Below are positions 45,403-54,117 of a stretch of DNA of 64,000 nt, piece by piece (the stretch's first letter is position 1; the number at the start of each line of letters is the position of its first letter). The stretch is from a bacterium (GTDB lineage: Bacteria > Zhuqueibacterota > Zhuqueibacteria > Zhuqueibacterales > Zhuqueibacteraceae): positions 677,693 to 741,692 of the forward strand of contig JAKLJX010000001.1 of the NCBI GenBank assembly GCA_023150945.1, in the 5' to 3' direction. The notes under the pieces were generated by a model that was not told the DNA's origin, made no database searches, and saw only the letters and a program-made list of their open reading frames with translations. The position numbers and the translations under genes are program-made.

Positions 45403-47493
45403 TTATCGCATCAAAGTCATTTTCCTCGCAATCACCCTACTACCCGCCTCCAATCGATAAACATACGTCCCGCTCGCCAGCTCGTTGTTGTGCGCATCTT
45501 TGCCATCCCACATCACTTCATAGCGTCCCGGCGCGACTTCGCGGTCAAACAATATCCTCACCAGCCGGCCGGTGATATCGAAAATCTTGATCACAACGCG
45601 CTGTTGCTGCGCGCTTGGGGGAACGAAAAATACAATCTTGGTTTCGGGATTGAAGGGATTGGGATAATTCTGTTCCAGCACGAACGTCTTGGGCAAAAGC
45701 TGGGGATCATTATCCTCAACCGAAGTCGGGTTGGGATCGACATACAGCGCGGTATACTTCGTCAAAATGCTGTAGCGAATGCTCAAGTCAATCACGGCAT
45801 CGACCAATTCCTTCAACTCGCCGTAGATCGCGATTTGTTCGAGCAGATGATCGATCTTGCTCCTGGCCCACAACCGCGCCACGGCACGATTGCCGCCGCT
45901 GATTTGCCCAAAAGTCACCAAACTCGTCAGCTCGAAATTCTGCTGCTGCGCCGTGCCGCTGAGCGTCACGGGAAACGCACCGCTGTTGGTGTAGCGCCCG
46001 AACTGCAAAACCTGATTGCCAAAAAACAAATCCGAGAGCACCAGCGGATAACGATCGTAGGTCTGCAAGCCGCCAAGATCAAGAACAAGATTCGACAACA
46101 CCGGTTTGGAAATGCGATTGACATGATTGGCCACCACCAGCGCGATGCTGTCCGTCGCCGTGATGTAGGTGGGATATCCGCCGTTCGCGCGCGCCAGCGC
46201 AATCAACAACGGCTTGCTCACGTCTTCACCGATGCCGAAGGGAAAGATGCGCACATTGTGCTGGTTGCGCGCCGCGGCGCTGTCCACAATGGCGTTGACG
46301 TTCAGCTCGCCCCAGGTGGGATAGCCATCGGTGAGGAAGATCAGGTTGTTGGAAGTGGCCTCCCGGAAGGATTGCTGCAACGAGGCTTGCAGCGCGCCGT
46401 CAATGTTGGTCAAGCCCAGCGCGCTCAGGCCGTTGACGAACGCACGCGCGGCCGCAATCGCAGCGGCCTCGGCCGGAACTAAATCCGGACGGTATTTCAC
46501 CACATTGGTGCCAAAGGTGACAAGATTGAAACGATCCGCGGGATTGAGATGATCCAGAAAACTATTGAGCGCGGACTTCAATTCCACCAAACGTTCGCCT
46601 TCCATGCTCGAGGACACATCTGCCGTGAACACGAGGTCGCGCGCCAGCGTTTCCCCGGCCTCGATCGTGTCCGGCGGCGTGATCCACAGCGCGTAGAAAC
46701 TGTCCACGCCGAACGAGTCCGTGGCTACCGGCGTGTAGGTGATGACGTTCATGTCAACCGACTCGCGCTTGGTTTCGAAGCGCAGCAGAAAGTCGCGATC
46801 CGGCGTGAAATTCTCATCGCCGAAAATGACTTCATATCGGCTCGGAGTAACTTGCGTGATCTGCGTGCCGGTGGAGTTGGCGTGGCTGGGCGAGGTGAAG
46901 GACTTGAACTCTTTGGCCGTGGCCGCGGCAATATTCAGCGTGACGCGCTGCAGCGGCCGCGGCGAGAGGCCGGTGGTGCGCAGGAAAAAGCGGTAATCGA
47001 CGTTGCCGAATTCATAGGCCAGCAGCTCAGCATAAGTGATTTCAAAACGAACATCGGTTTTGGGATTGATGGGCGCGATGTTCAGCTTGAAGAGATTGTC
47101 GCCGAGATACTGCAACAGTGCCGGATCAATGAGCTGGCGAATGCGCTGGTCATAAGCTTGTTGCGCGGCTTGGCGCTCGCGGACGGAGGCGACGAAACGC
47201 TTGCCGTTGAGCCAGTAGACCAACTCGGTGATCACCGCGCCTTCGGGCAGAGGAAAAATGTAGGTGGCCTCGACGATGTCGTTGGTTTCGTTGAAGCAAA
47301 TTTGGTCGACGTGGGTCACCGCGATTTGATCCTGGATCATCACGCTGGCATCATAGGTTTTGATCCAGATGGTTTGATAGGTTTGGTTGCTGCGCAGCGG
47401 GCGCACGAACAGCGCGCCGGTGGCAAACGCGGATTGCTGCGCGAGCATGGCCCAAAAAATGGCGGCAAGAATGATTCTCATGAGCCGGCGCAT
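45403..47493 (-). CDS. Secreted VIT-VWA protein with T9SS-type sorting domain
   Basis: The protein has 696 residues from ATG 47493, with GGAGG six bases upstream and a signal peptide (MRRLMRIILAAIFWAMLAQQSAFA). Residues 30-165 are a VIT domain (NETNDIVEATYIFPLPEGAVITELVYWLNGKR). The VWA MIDAS is complete: DVSSSM at about residue 291, T in GLTNIDGALQ, and D in LIFLTDGYPT. The sorting domain begins EQNYPNPFNPETKIVFFVPP. It is the first gene of the twelve-gene minus-strand block, so the block's main promoter probably lies in 47494-47800. Together with the genes at 36360 and 38435 it makes three VIT-type proteins in the block. Confidence 0.92.
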   Translation of the reverse strand: MRRLMRIILAAIFWAMLAQQSAFATGALFVRPLRSNQTYQTIWIKTYDASVMIQDQIAVTHVDQICFNETNDIVEATYIFPLPEGAVITELVYWLNGKRFVASVRERQAAQQAYDQRIRQLIDPALLQYLGDNLFKLNIAPINPKTDVRFEITYAELLAYEFGNVDYRFFLRTTGLSPRPLQRVTLNIAAATAKEFKSFTSPSHANSTGTQITQVTPSRYEVIFGDENFTPDRDFLLRFETKRESVDMNVITYTPVATDSFGVDSFYALWITPPDTIEAGETLARDLVFTADVSSSMEGERLVELKSALNSFLDHLNPADRFNLVTFGTNVVKYRPDLVPAEAAAIAAARAFVNGLSALGLTNIDGALQASLQQSFREATSNNLIFLTDGYPTWGELNVNAIVDSAAARNQHNVRIFPFGIGEDVSKPLLIALARANGGYPTYITATDSIALVVANHVNRISKPVLSNLVLDLGGLQTYDRYPLVLSDLFFGNQVLQFGRYTNSGAFPVTLSGTAQQQNFELTSLVTFGQISGGNRAVARLWARSKIDHLLEQIAIYGELKELVDAVIDLSIRYSILTKYTALYVDPNPTSVEDNDPQLLPKTFVLEQNYPNPFNPETKIVFFVPPSAQQQRVVIKIFDITGRLVRILFDREVAPGRYEVMWDGKDAHNNELASGTYVYRLEAGSRVIARKMTLMR

Positions 47494-48594
47494 GATGAAC
47501 CTCCTCGAGTTGAACGGTCGATTTGGGAAGGTGACCACAAGGTGGAGCGTGGGGGCGCGATGGATATCGCGGGCTCGGGTGATAAAAAGCGGGGCCGGTC
47601 GTACCGCGGGCCTCAATCATGCGCAATCTGATTGAGACGCGCCGGTCGGAATGGCGCCTCTACGAGGCATTGCTCTCGCCATTCAGGATGTGTTGCGCCC
47701 GTGTGGGCAAGCCTCCCTTTCGCGAGTGAGGGCAGCATCACGATCCGGCCCTTCGCTTCCACTGGGCTAGCCAGTGTGGGTCAATGAAGGTTACGCCATT
47801 TACTATGTCAATTTGTATGCCGCGCTGTTTTGATCGTTATAAGGTTTTGAAAATATGACGATTGTATCATAGAAACGCTGGGGAATGTGAAATTTATCGT
47901 GCAAGACTTGCACAAAGTAAATCGAAAAAGTGCAAGCCCTGCACGAAGCGTGCGAGGAGTGCAAGGCGCAAGACCTTGAGTTTTGGATTTTGCCTTGCGC
48001 TTTCCCATTCTGAGCATGCGTGCGTGGCGGCATTTTCTCAAGCAAGCCAGCCCGGCTTGGAGGCAAAATTCAACGCCGAATTTTGGTAAAGAAATCAAGC
48101 GGGCGGCTCATTGCAGCCGCATGAGTCCGATGGTGGTTGAGTGCGCTTCACTGTTCCGCGGGACTCGGCAGTCGGTCTGCAAACCTACACGCCGATTTTT
48201 GCAGAATCATTATCTTCCGGCAGAACAGCCCGCAGCAGTTTGAACAAACTGCGCCAAGGGTGCCAGCCTGAGCATGCTGTTATTTTTTGGAGGAGGTAGC
48301 GGTCGCAACGTTGCCTTCTCCTTTTTGAATGCCTGCAGACCTCCTTGTCAATTACAAAGTCTGCTTTCTCGGTAGCAGAACAAAGGTCGGCTCAGTAAAT
48401 TTCCGCAAGCGAGGTCGAATATATTTTCCGGAGCTGCTTGTCCTTCAAGCCGATGGAAGAATCTTCCAAAGCTGGGAAAGGCCTGTGAAATTCTCTTGAC
48501 TTTGGGAACCATTTTTTCTCTAATAGTAGCGCATTGGGCATTCCCTGATGCCAGGGTGAACTGCACGAGGCTCGCTGTGCACCTCGCTGCTTGA
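47494..48594. other. Intergenic region upstream of the secreted-protein block
   Basis: About 1.1 kb with no supported gene. It should hold the promoter of the minus-strand block, but I cannot place a convincing one. Visible structure: AATGGCG/CGCCATT inverted repeat (47650-47683), a perfect AAAATTC/GAATTTT hairpin (48065-48084) and a terminator-like stem (48289-48326). GTGCAAG/CTTGCAC-like strings recur at 47890-47980 without a clear period. Confidence 0.5.
48289..48326 (+). terminator. Terminator-like hairpin
   Basis: GGAGGAGG (48289-48296) pairs with CCTTCTCC (48314-48321, one G-U pair) and is followed by TTTTT. There is no annotated plus-strand gene upstream, so it may be a relic or may end an unrecognised short transcript. 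Confidence 0.4.
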
Positions 48595-48858
48595 TTGATG
48601 ATCTGCGAAACCATTTCGCATTACAGAATTCTCGAGAAACTGGGCCAGGGTGGCATGGGTGTCGTTCTGTACGAAATGCGCACCGGCCAATTGCGCTTCC
48701 GAGGCGGGAAGGGGCCGGCGGTCGTGTATGCGATTCTCACCAAAGAACCGAGGCCGGCCGCAGGGCAAAGCACGCGACCACCTCACAGCGCGGCAAGCAA
48801 AGAAACTGCGCTCTGCCACGATTCGCGGCTGGCGGCGATAAAGGAAGACAATAAATGA
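48595..48858 (+). pseudogene. Remnant of a PknB-type Ser/Thr protein kinase with the catalytic core deleted
   Basis: The 87-residue frame starts ISHYRILEKLGQGGMGVV, the glycine-rich P-loop of bacterial Ser/Thr kinases. It then jumps straight to LYEMRTGQLRFRG and AVVYAILTKEPRP, which belong to kinase subdomains IX-X about 150-170 residues further on in intact enzymes. In intact kinases the first block continues GMGVVYKA and the second begins with GVVLYEM, so the join falls at a shared GVV. The catalytic lysine, HRD aspartate and DFG motif are all missing. After residue 60 the sequence has no kinase similarity. It cannot be an active kinase. Confidence 0.8.
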
Positions 48859-49046
48859 TCAGGAAGTGCTTGCGAGCCTTTCGGTCACTGCGTGGATTGT
48901 TTGCCCAAACTCGAAAGAGTTGGCAACTTTCAGAATCGGCACGAAACCCGCATAAATGCAGGTCGAAATTGCCTGCTTAGCGCAAGCCTACACTTTTTCT
49001 ACAGCGCCGCAAGTCTGAAGAAACCAAACCAAGCTCGGAGGCACCT

Positions 49047-49517
49047 ATGCCAGTAACCATTCAATTCAAGCTGAACGGCAAGCCCATGCGGCTGCAGGTC
49101 GACGGCAACCGGCCGCTTCTCTGGGTTTTGCGCACGGACTTTGGCCTCACCGGCGCCAAATACGGCTGCGGCGAAGGTCTGTGCGGCGCCTGCACTGTCA
49201 TGGTGGGCAACGAAGCGGCACGATCCTGCCAATTACGAATGCAAGACGTGGCCGGAAAGGAAGTCATGACGATCGAAGGCTTGGCGCAAGACGGTAAACT
49301 GCATCCGTTGCAGAAAGCTTTCATGGCGCATGATGCGCTGCAATGCGGTTACTGCACCTCGGGAATGATTCTCAATGCTTACGGCCTGCTGTTGAAGAAT
49401 CCCCGGCCCAGTGCCGCGGAAATCATTGCCGGAATGGATGACAATCTGTGCCGCTGCGGCGCGCATCAACGCATCGTACAGGCGATCCAAAGCGTCACGA
49501 AAGGAGGGGTGCGCTAA
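49047..49517 (+). CDS. iorA: 2Fe-2S subunit of an isoquinoline 1-oxidoreductase-type molybdenum hydroxylase
   Basis: The protein has 156 residues, with GGAGG shortly before ATG 49047. It carries both iron-sulfur clusters of the xanthine-oxidase family. The plant-ferredoxin-type cluster is bound by C41, C46, C49 (GCGEGLCGACT) and C61, and the second cluster in the helical domain by C100, C103 (QCGYCTSGM), C135 and C137 (NLCRCGAH). It passes electrons away from the molybdenum subunit encoded immediately downstream; the two genes overlap by one base (TAATG at 49515-49519). The length fits IorA or the small subunits of aldehyde oxidoreductases. Confidence 0.92.
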   Translation: MPVTIQFKLNGKPMRLQVDGNRPLLWVLRTDFGLTGAKYGCGEGLCGACTVMVGNEAARSCQLRMQDVAGKEVMTIEGLAQDGKLHPLQKAFMAHDALQCGYCTSGMILNAYGLLLKNPRPSAAEIIAGMDDNLCRCGAHQRIVQAIQSVTKGGVR

Positions 49518-51670
49518 TGAAAGAAAAGCAACATGACGACCTCGCGTTCGAGGCGATCGCCGACCGCTATCCCCTCAGCCGCCGTGATTTTCTCAAACGC
49601 CTGGGTGGCGGCATCATCGTGCTGTGGGCGATGCCGGCAAACCTTGTCTCCTCGCTCGCAGCGCAGGAACGCATGCAAAGAAGCTACCCGACGGATTTCA
49701 ATGCTTATTTGCGCATCGGCGAGAATGGCCGCGTGACTTGTTTCTCCGGCAAGATCGAGATGGGACAAGGGATCATCACCTCCCTCGCCCAAGAACTTGC
49801 GGAAGAACTCGAAGTTTCGCTGGACGTCATCGATATGGTGATGGGCGATACCGATCTCTGCCCGTGGGATCGCGGCACGTGGGGCTCTCTGACCACCCGC
49901 TTTTTCGGGCCGGCCGTGCGCGCCGCCGGCGCCGAGGCCAAAGCGGTACTGCTGGAGCTTGCCGCGGAGCATCTCAACATTCCCCCAGATCGTTTGATCG
50001 CCAAAGACGGGGTGGTTTTGGAACAGGCCAAACCGGGCAATCGTGTGAGCTACGCGCAATTGGCGAAGGGCCGGAAGATCGCGCGCCAGTTGCCGGAAAA
50101 GGCCATCGTCAAAACTGCGGGGGATTTCAAAATCATCGGCAAACCCGTGACGCGGCGGGATGCCTTGGAAAAGGTGACGGGCAAGGCGCAGTACGCCGGC
50201 GATGTCCAATTTCCGGATCTGCTGTACGCGCGCATTTTGCGGCCGCCGGCGCATGGCGCCAAATTGATCAACGTGGACACGGCACCGGCGCAACAGATCG
50301 CCGGCGTGCAGATCATTCGCGAGGGCGATTTGGTGGCAGTGCTGCACAAATATCCCGACGTGGCGGAGAATGCGCTGCAGAAAGTCAAAGCCGAGTTTGA
50401 CACGCCGCCAGCAAATGTCGATGAGCAGAACATTTTTGATCATTTACTGAAAGTCGCACCGGAGGGAGAAATTGTGGCGGAGGGCGGTAATCTGGCAACC
50501 GGGCAAAAGAGCGCCGCCGCAACGTTTGAGGCGACTTATCTGAACAGCTACGTCGCGCACGTGCCAATGGAGCCGCATACCGCAGTGGCAAAATTCGAAG
50601 GAGACAAAATCACCGTATGGGCTTCGACGCAGTCGCCGTTCGGCGCCAAAGATGAGATTGCGCAAGCGCTCGGCGTGCCAGAGGAGAAAGTGCGCGTCAT
50701 CACGCCGCAGGTTGGCGGCGGCTTCGGCGGAAAATCGCGCAACCTGCAAGTCGTGGAAGCGGCGCGCTTGGCCAAACTGGCCGGCAAGCCGGTGCAGGTG
50801 GCTTGGACGCGCGCGGAGGAGTTTTTCTATGACTCGTTCCGGCCCGCGGCGATCGTAAAAATAAAATCCGGGCTCTCGGATTCCGGCAGCATCGCGTTTT
50901 GGGACTATCATGTCTATTACGCGGGCGACCGGGGCGCGCAACACTTCTATGACATTCCCCATCACCGCACGGCGGTATCTGCCGCGAGCTGGCGCGGTGT
51001 TCCCGGCTCGCATCCGTTTGCCACCGGCGCTTGGCGCGCGCCGGCAAACAACACCAACACGTTCGCGCGAGAATCGCAGATCGACATCATGGCGGCCAAA
51101 GCGGGCAGCGATCCGCTGGCGTTTCGTTTGAAGAATTTGAAGAACGAAAAAGTGCAAGGAGTTCTCAAAGCTGCCGCGGAGAAATTCGGCTGGCAGCCCG
51201 GCAAGTCACCCAGCGGCAGAGGCGTTGGTCTCGCGTGCGGCTTTGATGCGGGCACCTGGGTAGCCGTTATGGCCGAAGTTGAAGTGAACCAGGACACCGG
51301 CGGCGTGCAGGTCAAGCGCGTGGTCGCGGCGCAGGACATGGGGCTGGTGATCAACCCCGCAGGCGCCAAGATCCAGATGGAAGGCTGCGTGACCATGGGT
51401 TTGGGCTACGCGTTGACCGAAGAGCTGCACTTCAAAGGCGGTCAGATATTCGATCTCAATTTTGACACTTATCAAATCCCGCGCTTTTCCTGGCTGCCGA
51501 AAATCGAAACGGTGCTGATCGATTCGAAGGAGCCTGATCCGCAAGGCGGCGGCGAGCCGGCGATCATTTGCATGGGGGCGGTGATCGCCAATGCGATTTT
51601 TGACGCGACCGGCGCGCGATTATTCCAGCTTCCGATGACGCCCGAGCGCATCAAGAACGCCATGTCGTGA
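49517..51670 (+). CDS. iorB: Molybdopterin-binding subunit of an isoquinoline 1-oxidoreductase/aldehyde dehydrogenase-type enzyme
   Basis: The protein has 717 residues from ATG 49517, with AAGGAGGGG upstream inside the preceding gene. A Tat signal (SRRDFLKRLGGGIIVLWAMP) at residues 21-40 sends the folded, cofactor-loaded complex to the periplasm. Motifs of the molybdenum subunit are GKIEMGQGIITSLAQELAEE, QVGGGFGGK (residues about 418-426), GAWRAPANNTNTFARESQID and the C-terminal GGGEPAI, whose glutamate is the expected catalytic base. It hydroxylates N-heterocycles or aldehydes using water. There is no FAD subunit nearby, as is usual for the IorAB type, and no cytochrome or XdhC-like maturation gene is in view. 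Confidence 0.92.
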   Translation: MKEKQHDDLAFEAIADRYPLSRRDFLKRLGGGIIVLWAMPANLVSSLAAQERMQRSYPTDFNAYLRIGENGRVTCFSGKIEMGQGIITSLAQELAEELEVSLDVIDMVMGDTDLCPWDRGTWGSLTTRFFGPAVRAAGAEAKAVLLELAAEHLNIPPDRLIAKDGVVLEQAKPGNRVSYAQLAKGRKIARQLPEKAIVKTAGDFKIIGKPVTRRDALEKVTGKAQYAGDVQFPDLLYARILRPPAHGAKLINVDTAPAQQIAGVQIIREGDLVAVLHKYPDVAENALQKVKAEFDTPPANVDEQNIFDHLLKVAPEGEIVAEGGNLATGQKSAAATFEATYLNSYVAHVPMEPHTAVAKFEGDKITVWASTQSPFGAKDEIAQALGVPEEKVRVITPQVGGGFGGKSRNLQVVEAARLAKLAGKPVQVAWTRAEEFFYDSFRPAAIVKIKSGLSDSGSIAFWDYHVYYAGDRGAQHFYDIPHHRTAVSAASWRGVPGSHPFATGAWRAPANNTNTFARESQIDIMAAKAGSDPLAFRLKNLKNEKVQGVLKAAAEKFGWQPGKSPSGRGVGLACGFDAGTWVAVMAEVEVNQDTGGVQVKRVVAAQDMGLVINPAGAKIQMEGCVTMGLGYALTEELHFKGGQIFDLNFDTYQIPRFSWLPKIETVLIDSKEPDPQGGGEPAIICMGAVIANAIFDATGARLFQLPMTPERIKNAMS

Positions 51671-52826
51671 TCGCAGGACGATTGCAGTGATTGCGGAAGC
51701 CGGGCCACTTTTGACTCCCGCCCGGCTTCTGCGCTGCGTGGAAACCTCCGCAGAACTCCATTTCACACCGCGCATTTCTTGATTCAAAGCAAGATAAGGA
51801 AACCACGATGTTGTGAGCCGGCCGGTGAGCAGCCGCGTGTCGCAATGCCGATTGCGCGCCGGCCGGATCGAGCGGACAAGACGCGCGCTGTTGATCAAAT
51901 AGGCCGGAAGGCCACGGCCCAATGCCTGTGGTGGATTAGCCGCAACTCAAAGGAAGTCGCCAACAGTTGGAAATGCGCCCAGCAGATGAAGAAGCTCCTT
52001 ATCAGTTGGGTTGCTTTTATCTGCTGGAAGAAAGCATTGCTTTTGAAGCAACGAGTTCACTTCAAAGAGGCTGCGCCAGGTTTCAGACAAGCTTAAACCT
52101 GAAGCCCGCGGGCAGCATTAAGCCCGATTCGTGCACTGTTGCCTCGCACTACGGACCTACCACTGTCATCCAGTAAGCATCTTGTGAAGATTTGGGCACA
52201 CTGCCGTGTCATTCACCTCAAAAGCTCGCCGCCGCGACGCTGCGAACGCAGAGAAAGGCTTTTTGACGTAGCAACTCTGCGCGCCCCGCGACTCCGCGCT
52301 GCAAATGTTTGCTTTGTGGTCAAGAATCTTTCAGAGCGCTATTCTGACTTTGAGCGCCTCACGGCCAACGCTGATTTGCAGACAAGCTGCAAGTCAAAGC
52401 TTCTGTGAAGCAGCAAATAACTGTTTGACGAAACTCGGTCGGTGTCTGCGGTGATTGTCGGCGATGGAGCTTTTCCGCCGAAATGCGCCGAGGTCACCGA
52501 GCATCGCCGAAAAAGCCTTGGCAGGATGATTCATCGACAGAATAATTTCAAATCGTTCTGCCGATAGACTACTCTGCCATCCACCTTCAGAATTTTCTCC
52601 TGTGCTTGAAAAACCAATCGCCCCCAAAGTGCACGACCTGCACGAAGACAAGAGACCGAAGGGCGGTCTCATGGAAGTGCCTCGCACTTGATTTGGCAGG
52701 AGCCCGGCAATTTTCGAATCAGCAGCAGCAGGAGCGCCGTCCCTCGTTGCCAGCCAAGTGCGCCCGTGTTGCGGGACGAAGCCGGCGAGCTATTGTGAAA
52801 TTCAAGCAGCGTGGGAAAGATTCTGC
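51671..52826. other. Long intergenic region, possibly decayed coding DNA
   Basis: No intact gene. The frames are short and change repeatedly; a stretch near 51985-52110 can be read as TPR-like only by switching frame, so I do not call it. I see no insertion element, tRNA or array. Confidence 0.5.
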
Positions 52827-52855
52827 TTGACAAATGCAGAATAGTTTGCTATTCT
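52827..52855 (+). promoter_or_regulatory. Sigma70-type promoter of the LacI-family gene
   Basis: TTGACA (52827-52832) and TATTCT (52850-52855) are separated by 17 bases. The -10 box overlaps a perfect inverted repeat AGAATAG/CTATTCT (52838-52855). The expected start of transcription is near 52862. Confidence 0.7.
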
Positions 52856-52857
52856 AT

Positions 52858-52875
52858 CATTAAATCGCTTTAATG
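52858..52875. promoter_or_regulatory. Candidate LacI-family operator
   Basis: CATTAAATCGCTTTAATG is an 18-base palindrome with one mismatched pair and a central CG, the typical shape of LacI/PurR/CcpA-family operators. It covers the predicted transcription start of the LacI-type gene at 52972, which suggests autoregulation. I did not find a clear second copy in front of the downstream genes. Confidence 0.55.
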
Positions 52876-52971
52876 AATTCCACTCCTGGTAGACATCAAT
52901 CAAAGATAAGCATATAAGAATCAAGATAATTTTCCGTGTCCTGAGCGAAAAATCATAAAAACGATTTAGCT

Positions 52972-54000
52972 ATGAGACTCGGCGCCACCATAAAAGATGT
53001 TGCCCAGAAGGCCAAAGTCTCCGAGGCTACGGTTTCCCTGGTCCTGAACAACAAGGCCAACGTCCGCGAGGAAACCCGCCAGCGTGTGCTCAAGGCCATT
53101 CAGCAACTCAACTATCATCCCCGCCACATGGCGCGCGGCCTGGCCTCCCGCAAGAGCGGCAACTTCGGCTTCATCCTCACCGACGATCACTTCTCCCGCG
53201 CAGAACCCTTCTATACCAAAATCTTTCTCGGCATCGAGTTCGAAGCCCGCAAATACAACTACTATATCCTGCTCACCACCGTGCCCCGCACGTTTCATCC
53301 CGACACCGACCTGCCGCGTTTCCTGCGCGAACGCAACGTCGACGGCGTGCTGCTGGCCGGCCATATTCCCCAGGCCTTGTGCGAGCACCTGCTCACCCTC
53401 AAGATGCCGCATGTGTTCATCGATTTTTCGCCGCGCCACAAACAGGGCAACGTGGTGATGATGGACAACCTCCTGGGCGCCACGCTGGCCGTGCGCCATT
53501 TGATTGATTTGGGACATCGCCACATCGCGTTCATCGGCGGTGACATCACCCATCCCAGCATTGCCGCACGCCTGGAAGGTTACAAACAAGCCCTCACCGA
53601 AGCCGGGCTTCCGATTGCGGAGGATTTGATCGAAGGCGTGGAAAGCTACACCGCCTCTGCTGACGGCTTCCGCGCGGCTGCGGCGCTGGCCGGCCGCGCT
53701 GCGACCTTCACCGCCATCTTTGCCGCCAATGATGCCATGGCCATTGGCGCCATGCAGTATCTGCGGGATCATGGCCGCGTGCTTCCCGTGGAAGTGTCGG
53801 TGGTGGGGTTTGATGATATCGAAGCGGGCATGCACACGCAGCCGCAACTCACCACCATCCGCGTGGATAAGGAAGAACTCGGCGCCGTGGCGTTGCGCCG
53901 GCTGGTGGAAATGATCGAAACCAAAAAGGAACTGCCGGGCAAAGTCTTCACGCCCGTCGAGTTGATCGTGCGGCAATCCACTGCTCCGCCGCCTGCATAA
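52972..54000 (+). CDS. LacI family transcriptional regulator
   Basis: The protein has 342 residues. Residues 6-50 are the LacI-type helix-turn-helix (TIKDVAQKAKVSEATVSLVLNN) with the hinge helix at ARGLASRKS. Residues 62-335 are the periplasmic-binding-protein-like effector domain, with GFILTDDHFSRAEPFYTKIFLGIE, HVFIDFSPR, IAFIGGD, FAANDAMAIGAMQYLRDHG and VVGFDDIEAG. The effector is probably a sugar, judged from family and neighbours (glycosidase, polyol dehydrogenase, carbohydrate-binding protein, TonB receptor). The likely operator overlaps its own promoter at 52838-52875. Confidence 0.93.
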   Translation: MRLGATIKDVAQKAKVSEATVSLVLNNKANVREETRQRVLKAIQQLNYHPRHMARGLASRKSGNFGFILTDDHFSRAEPFYTKIFLGIEFEARKYNYYILLTTVPRTFHPDTDLPRFLRERNVDGVLLAGHIPQALCEHLLTLKMPHVFIDFSPRHKQGNVVMMDNLLGATLAVRHLIDLGHRHIAFIGGDITHPSIAARLEGYKQALTEAGLPIAEDLIEGVESYTASADGFRAAAALAGRAATFTAIFAANDAMAIGAMQYLRDHGRVLPVEVSVVGFDDIEAGMHTQPQLTTIRVDKEELGAVALRRLVEMIETKKELPGKVFTPVELIVRQSTAPPPA

Positions 54001-54003
54001 GTG

Positions 54004-54117
54004 TGTTCCGGCAACGGCTGGGCCGTTGCATTGAAAACCCAGAGTCTCACCGAACTCAAAGTTTCGGAGACCTCGGCTCAGCCGAGGTGGGAGCATCTCA
54101 GGCCTCTTGACAAAAGT
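54004..54117. repeat. Dispersed two-hairpin intergenic repeat, copy 2
   Basis: Starts GTTCCGGCAACGGCTGGGCC; the first stem is GCAACGGC/GCCGTTGC and the second CCTCGGC/GCCGAGG (54071-54087). It ends in GCATCTCAGGCC. It has the same layout as 21987-22086 and is followed directly by copy 3. Confidence 0.75.

Noticed and set aside
51967-52176. TPR-like reading (YQLGCFYLLEESI ... SLNLKP) in the 51671-52826 gap
   Set aside because: The TPR-like pieces do not sit in one consistent pattern and are too short to support a remnant.
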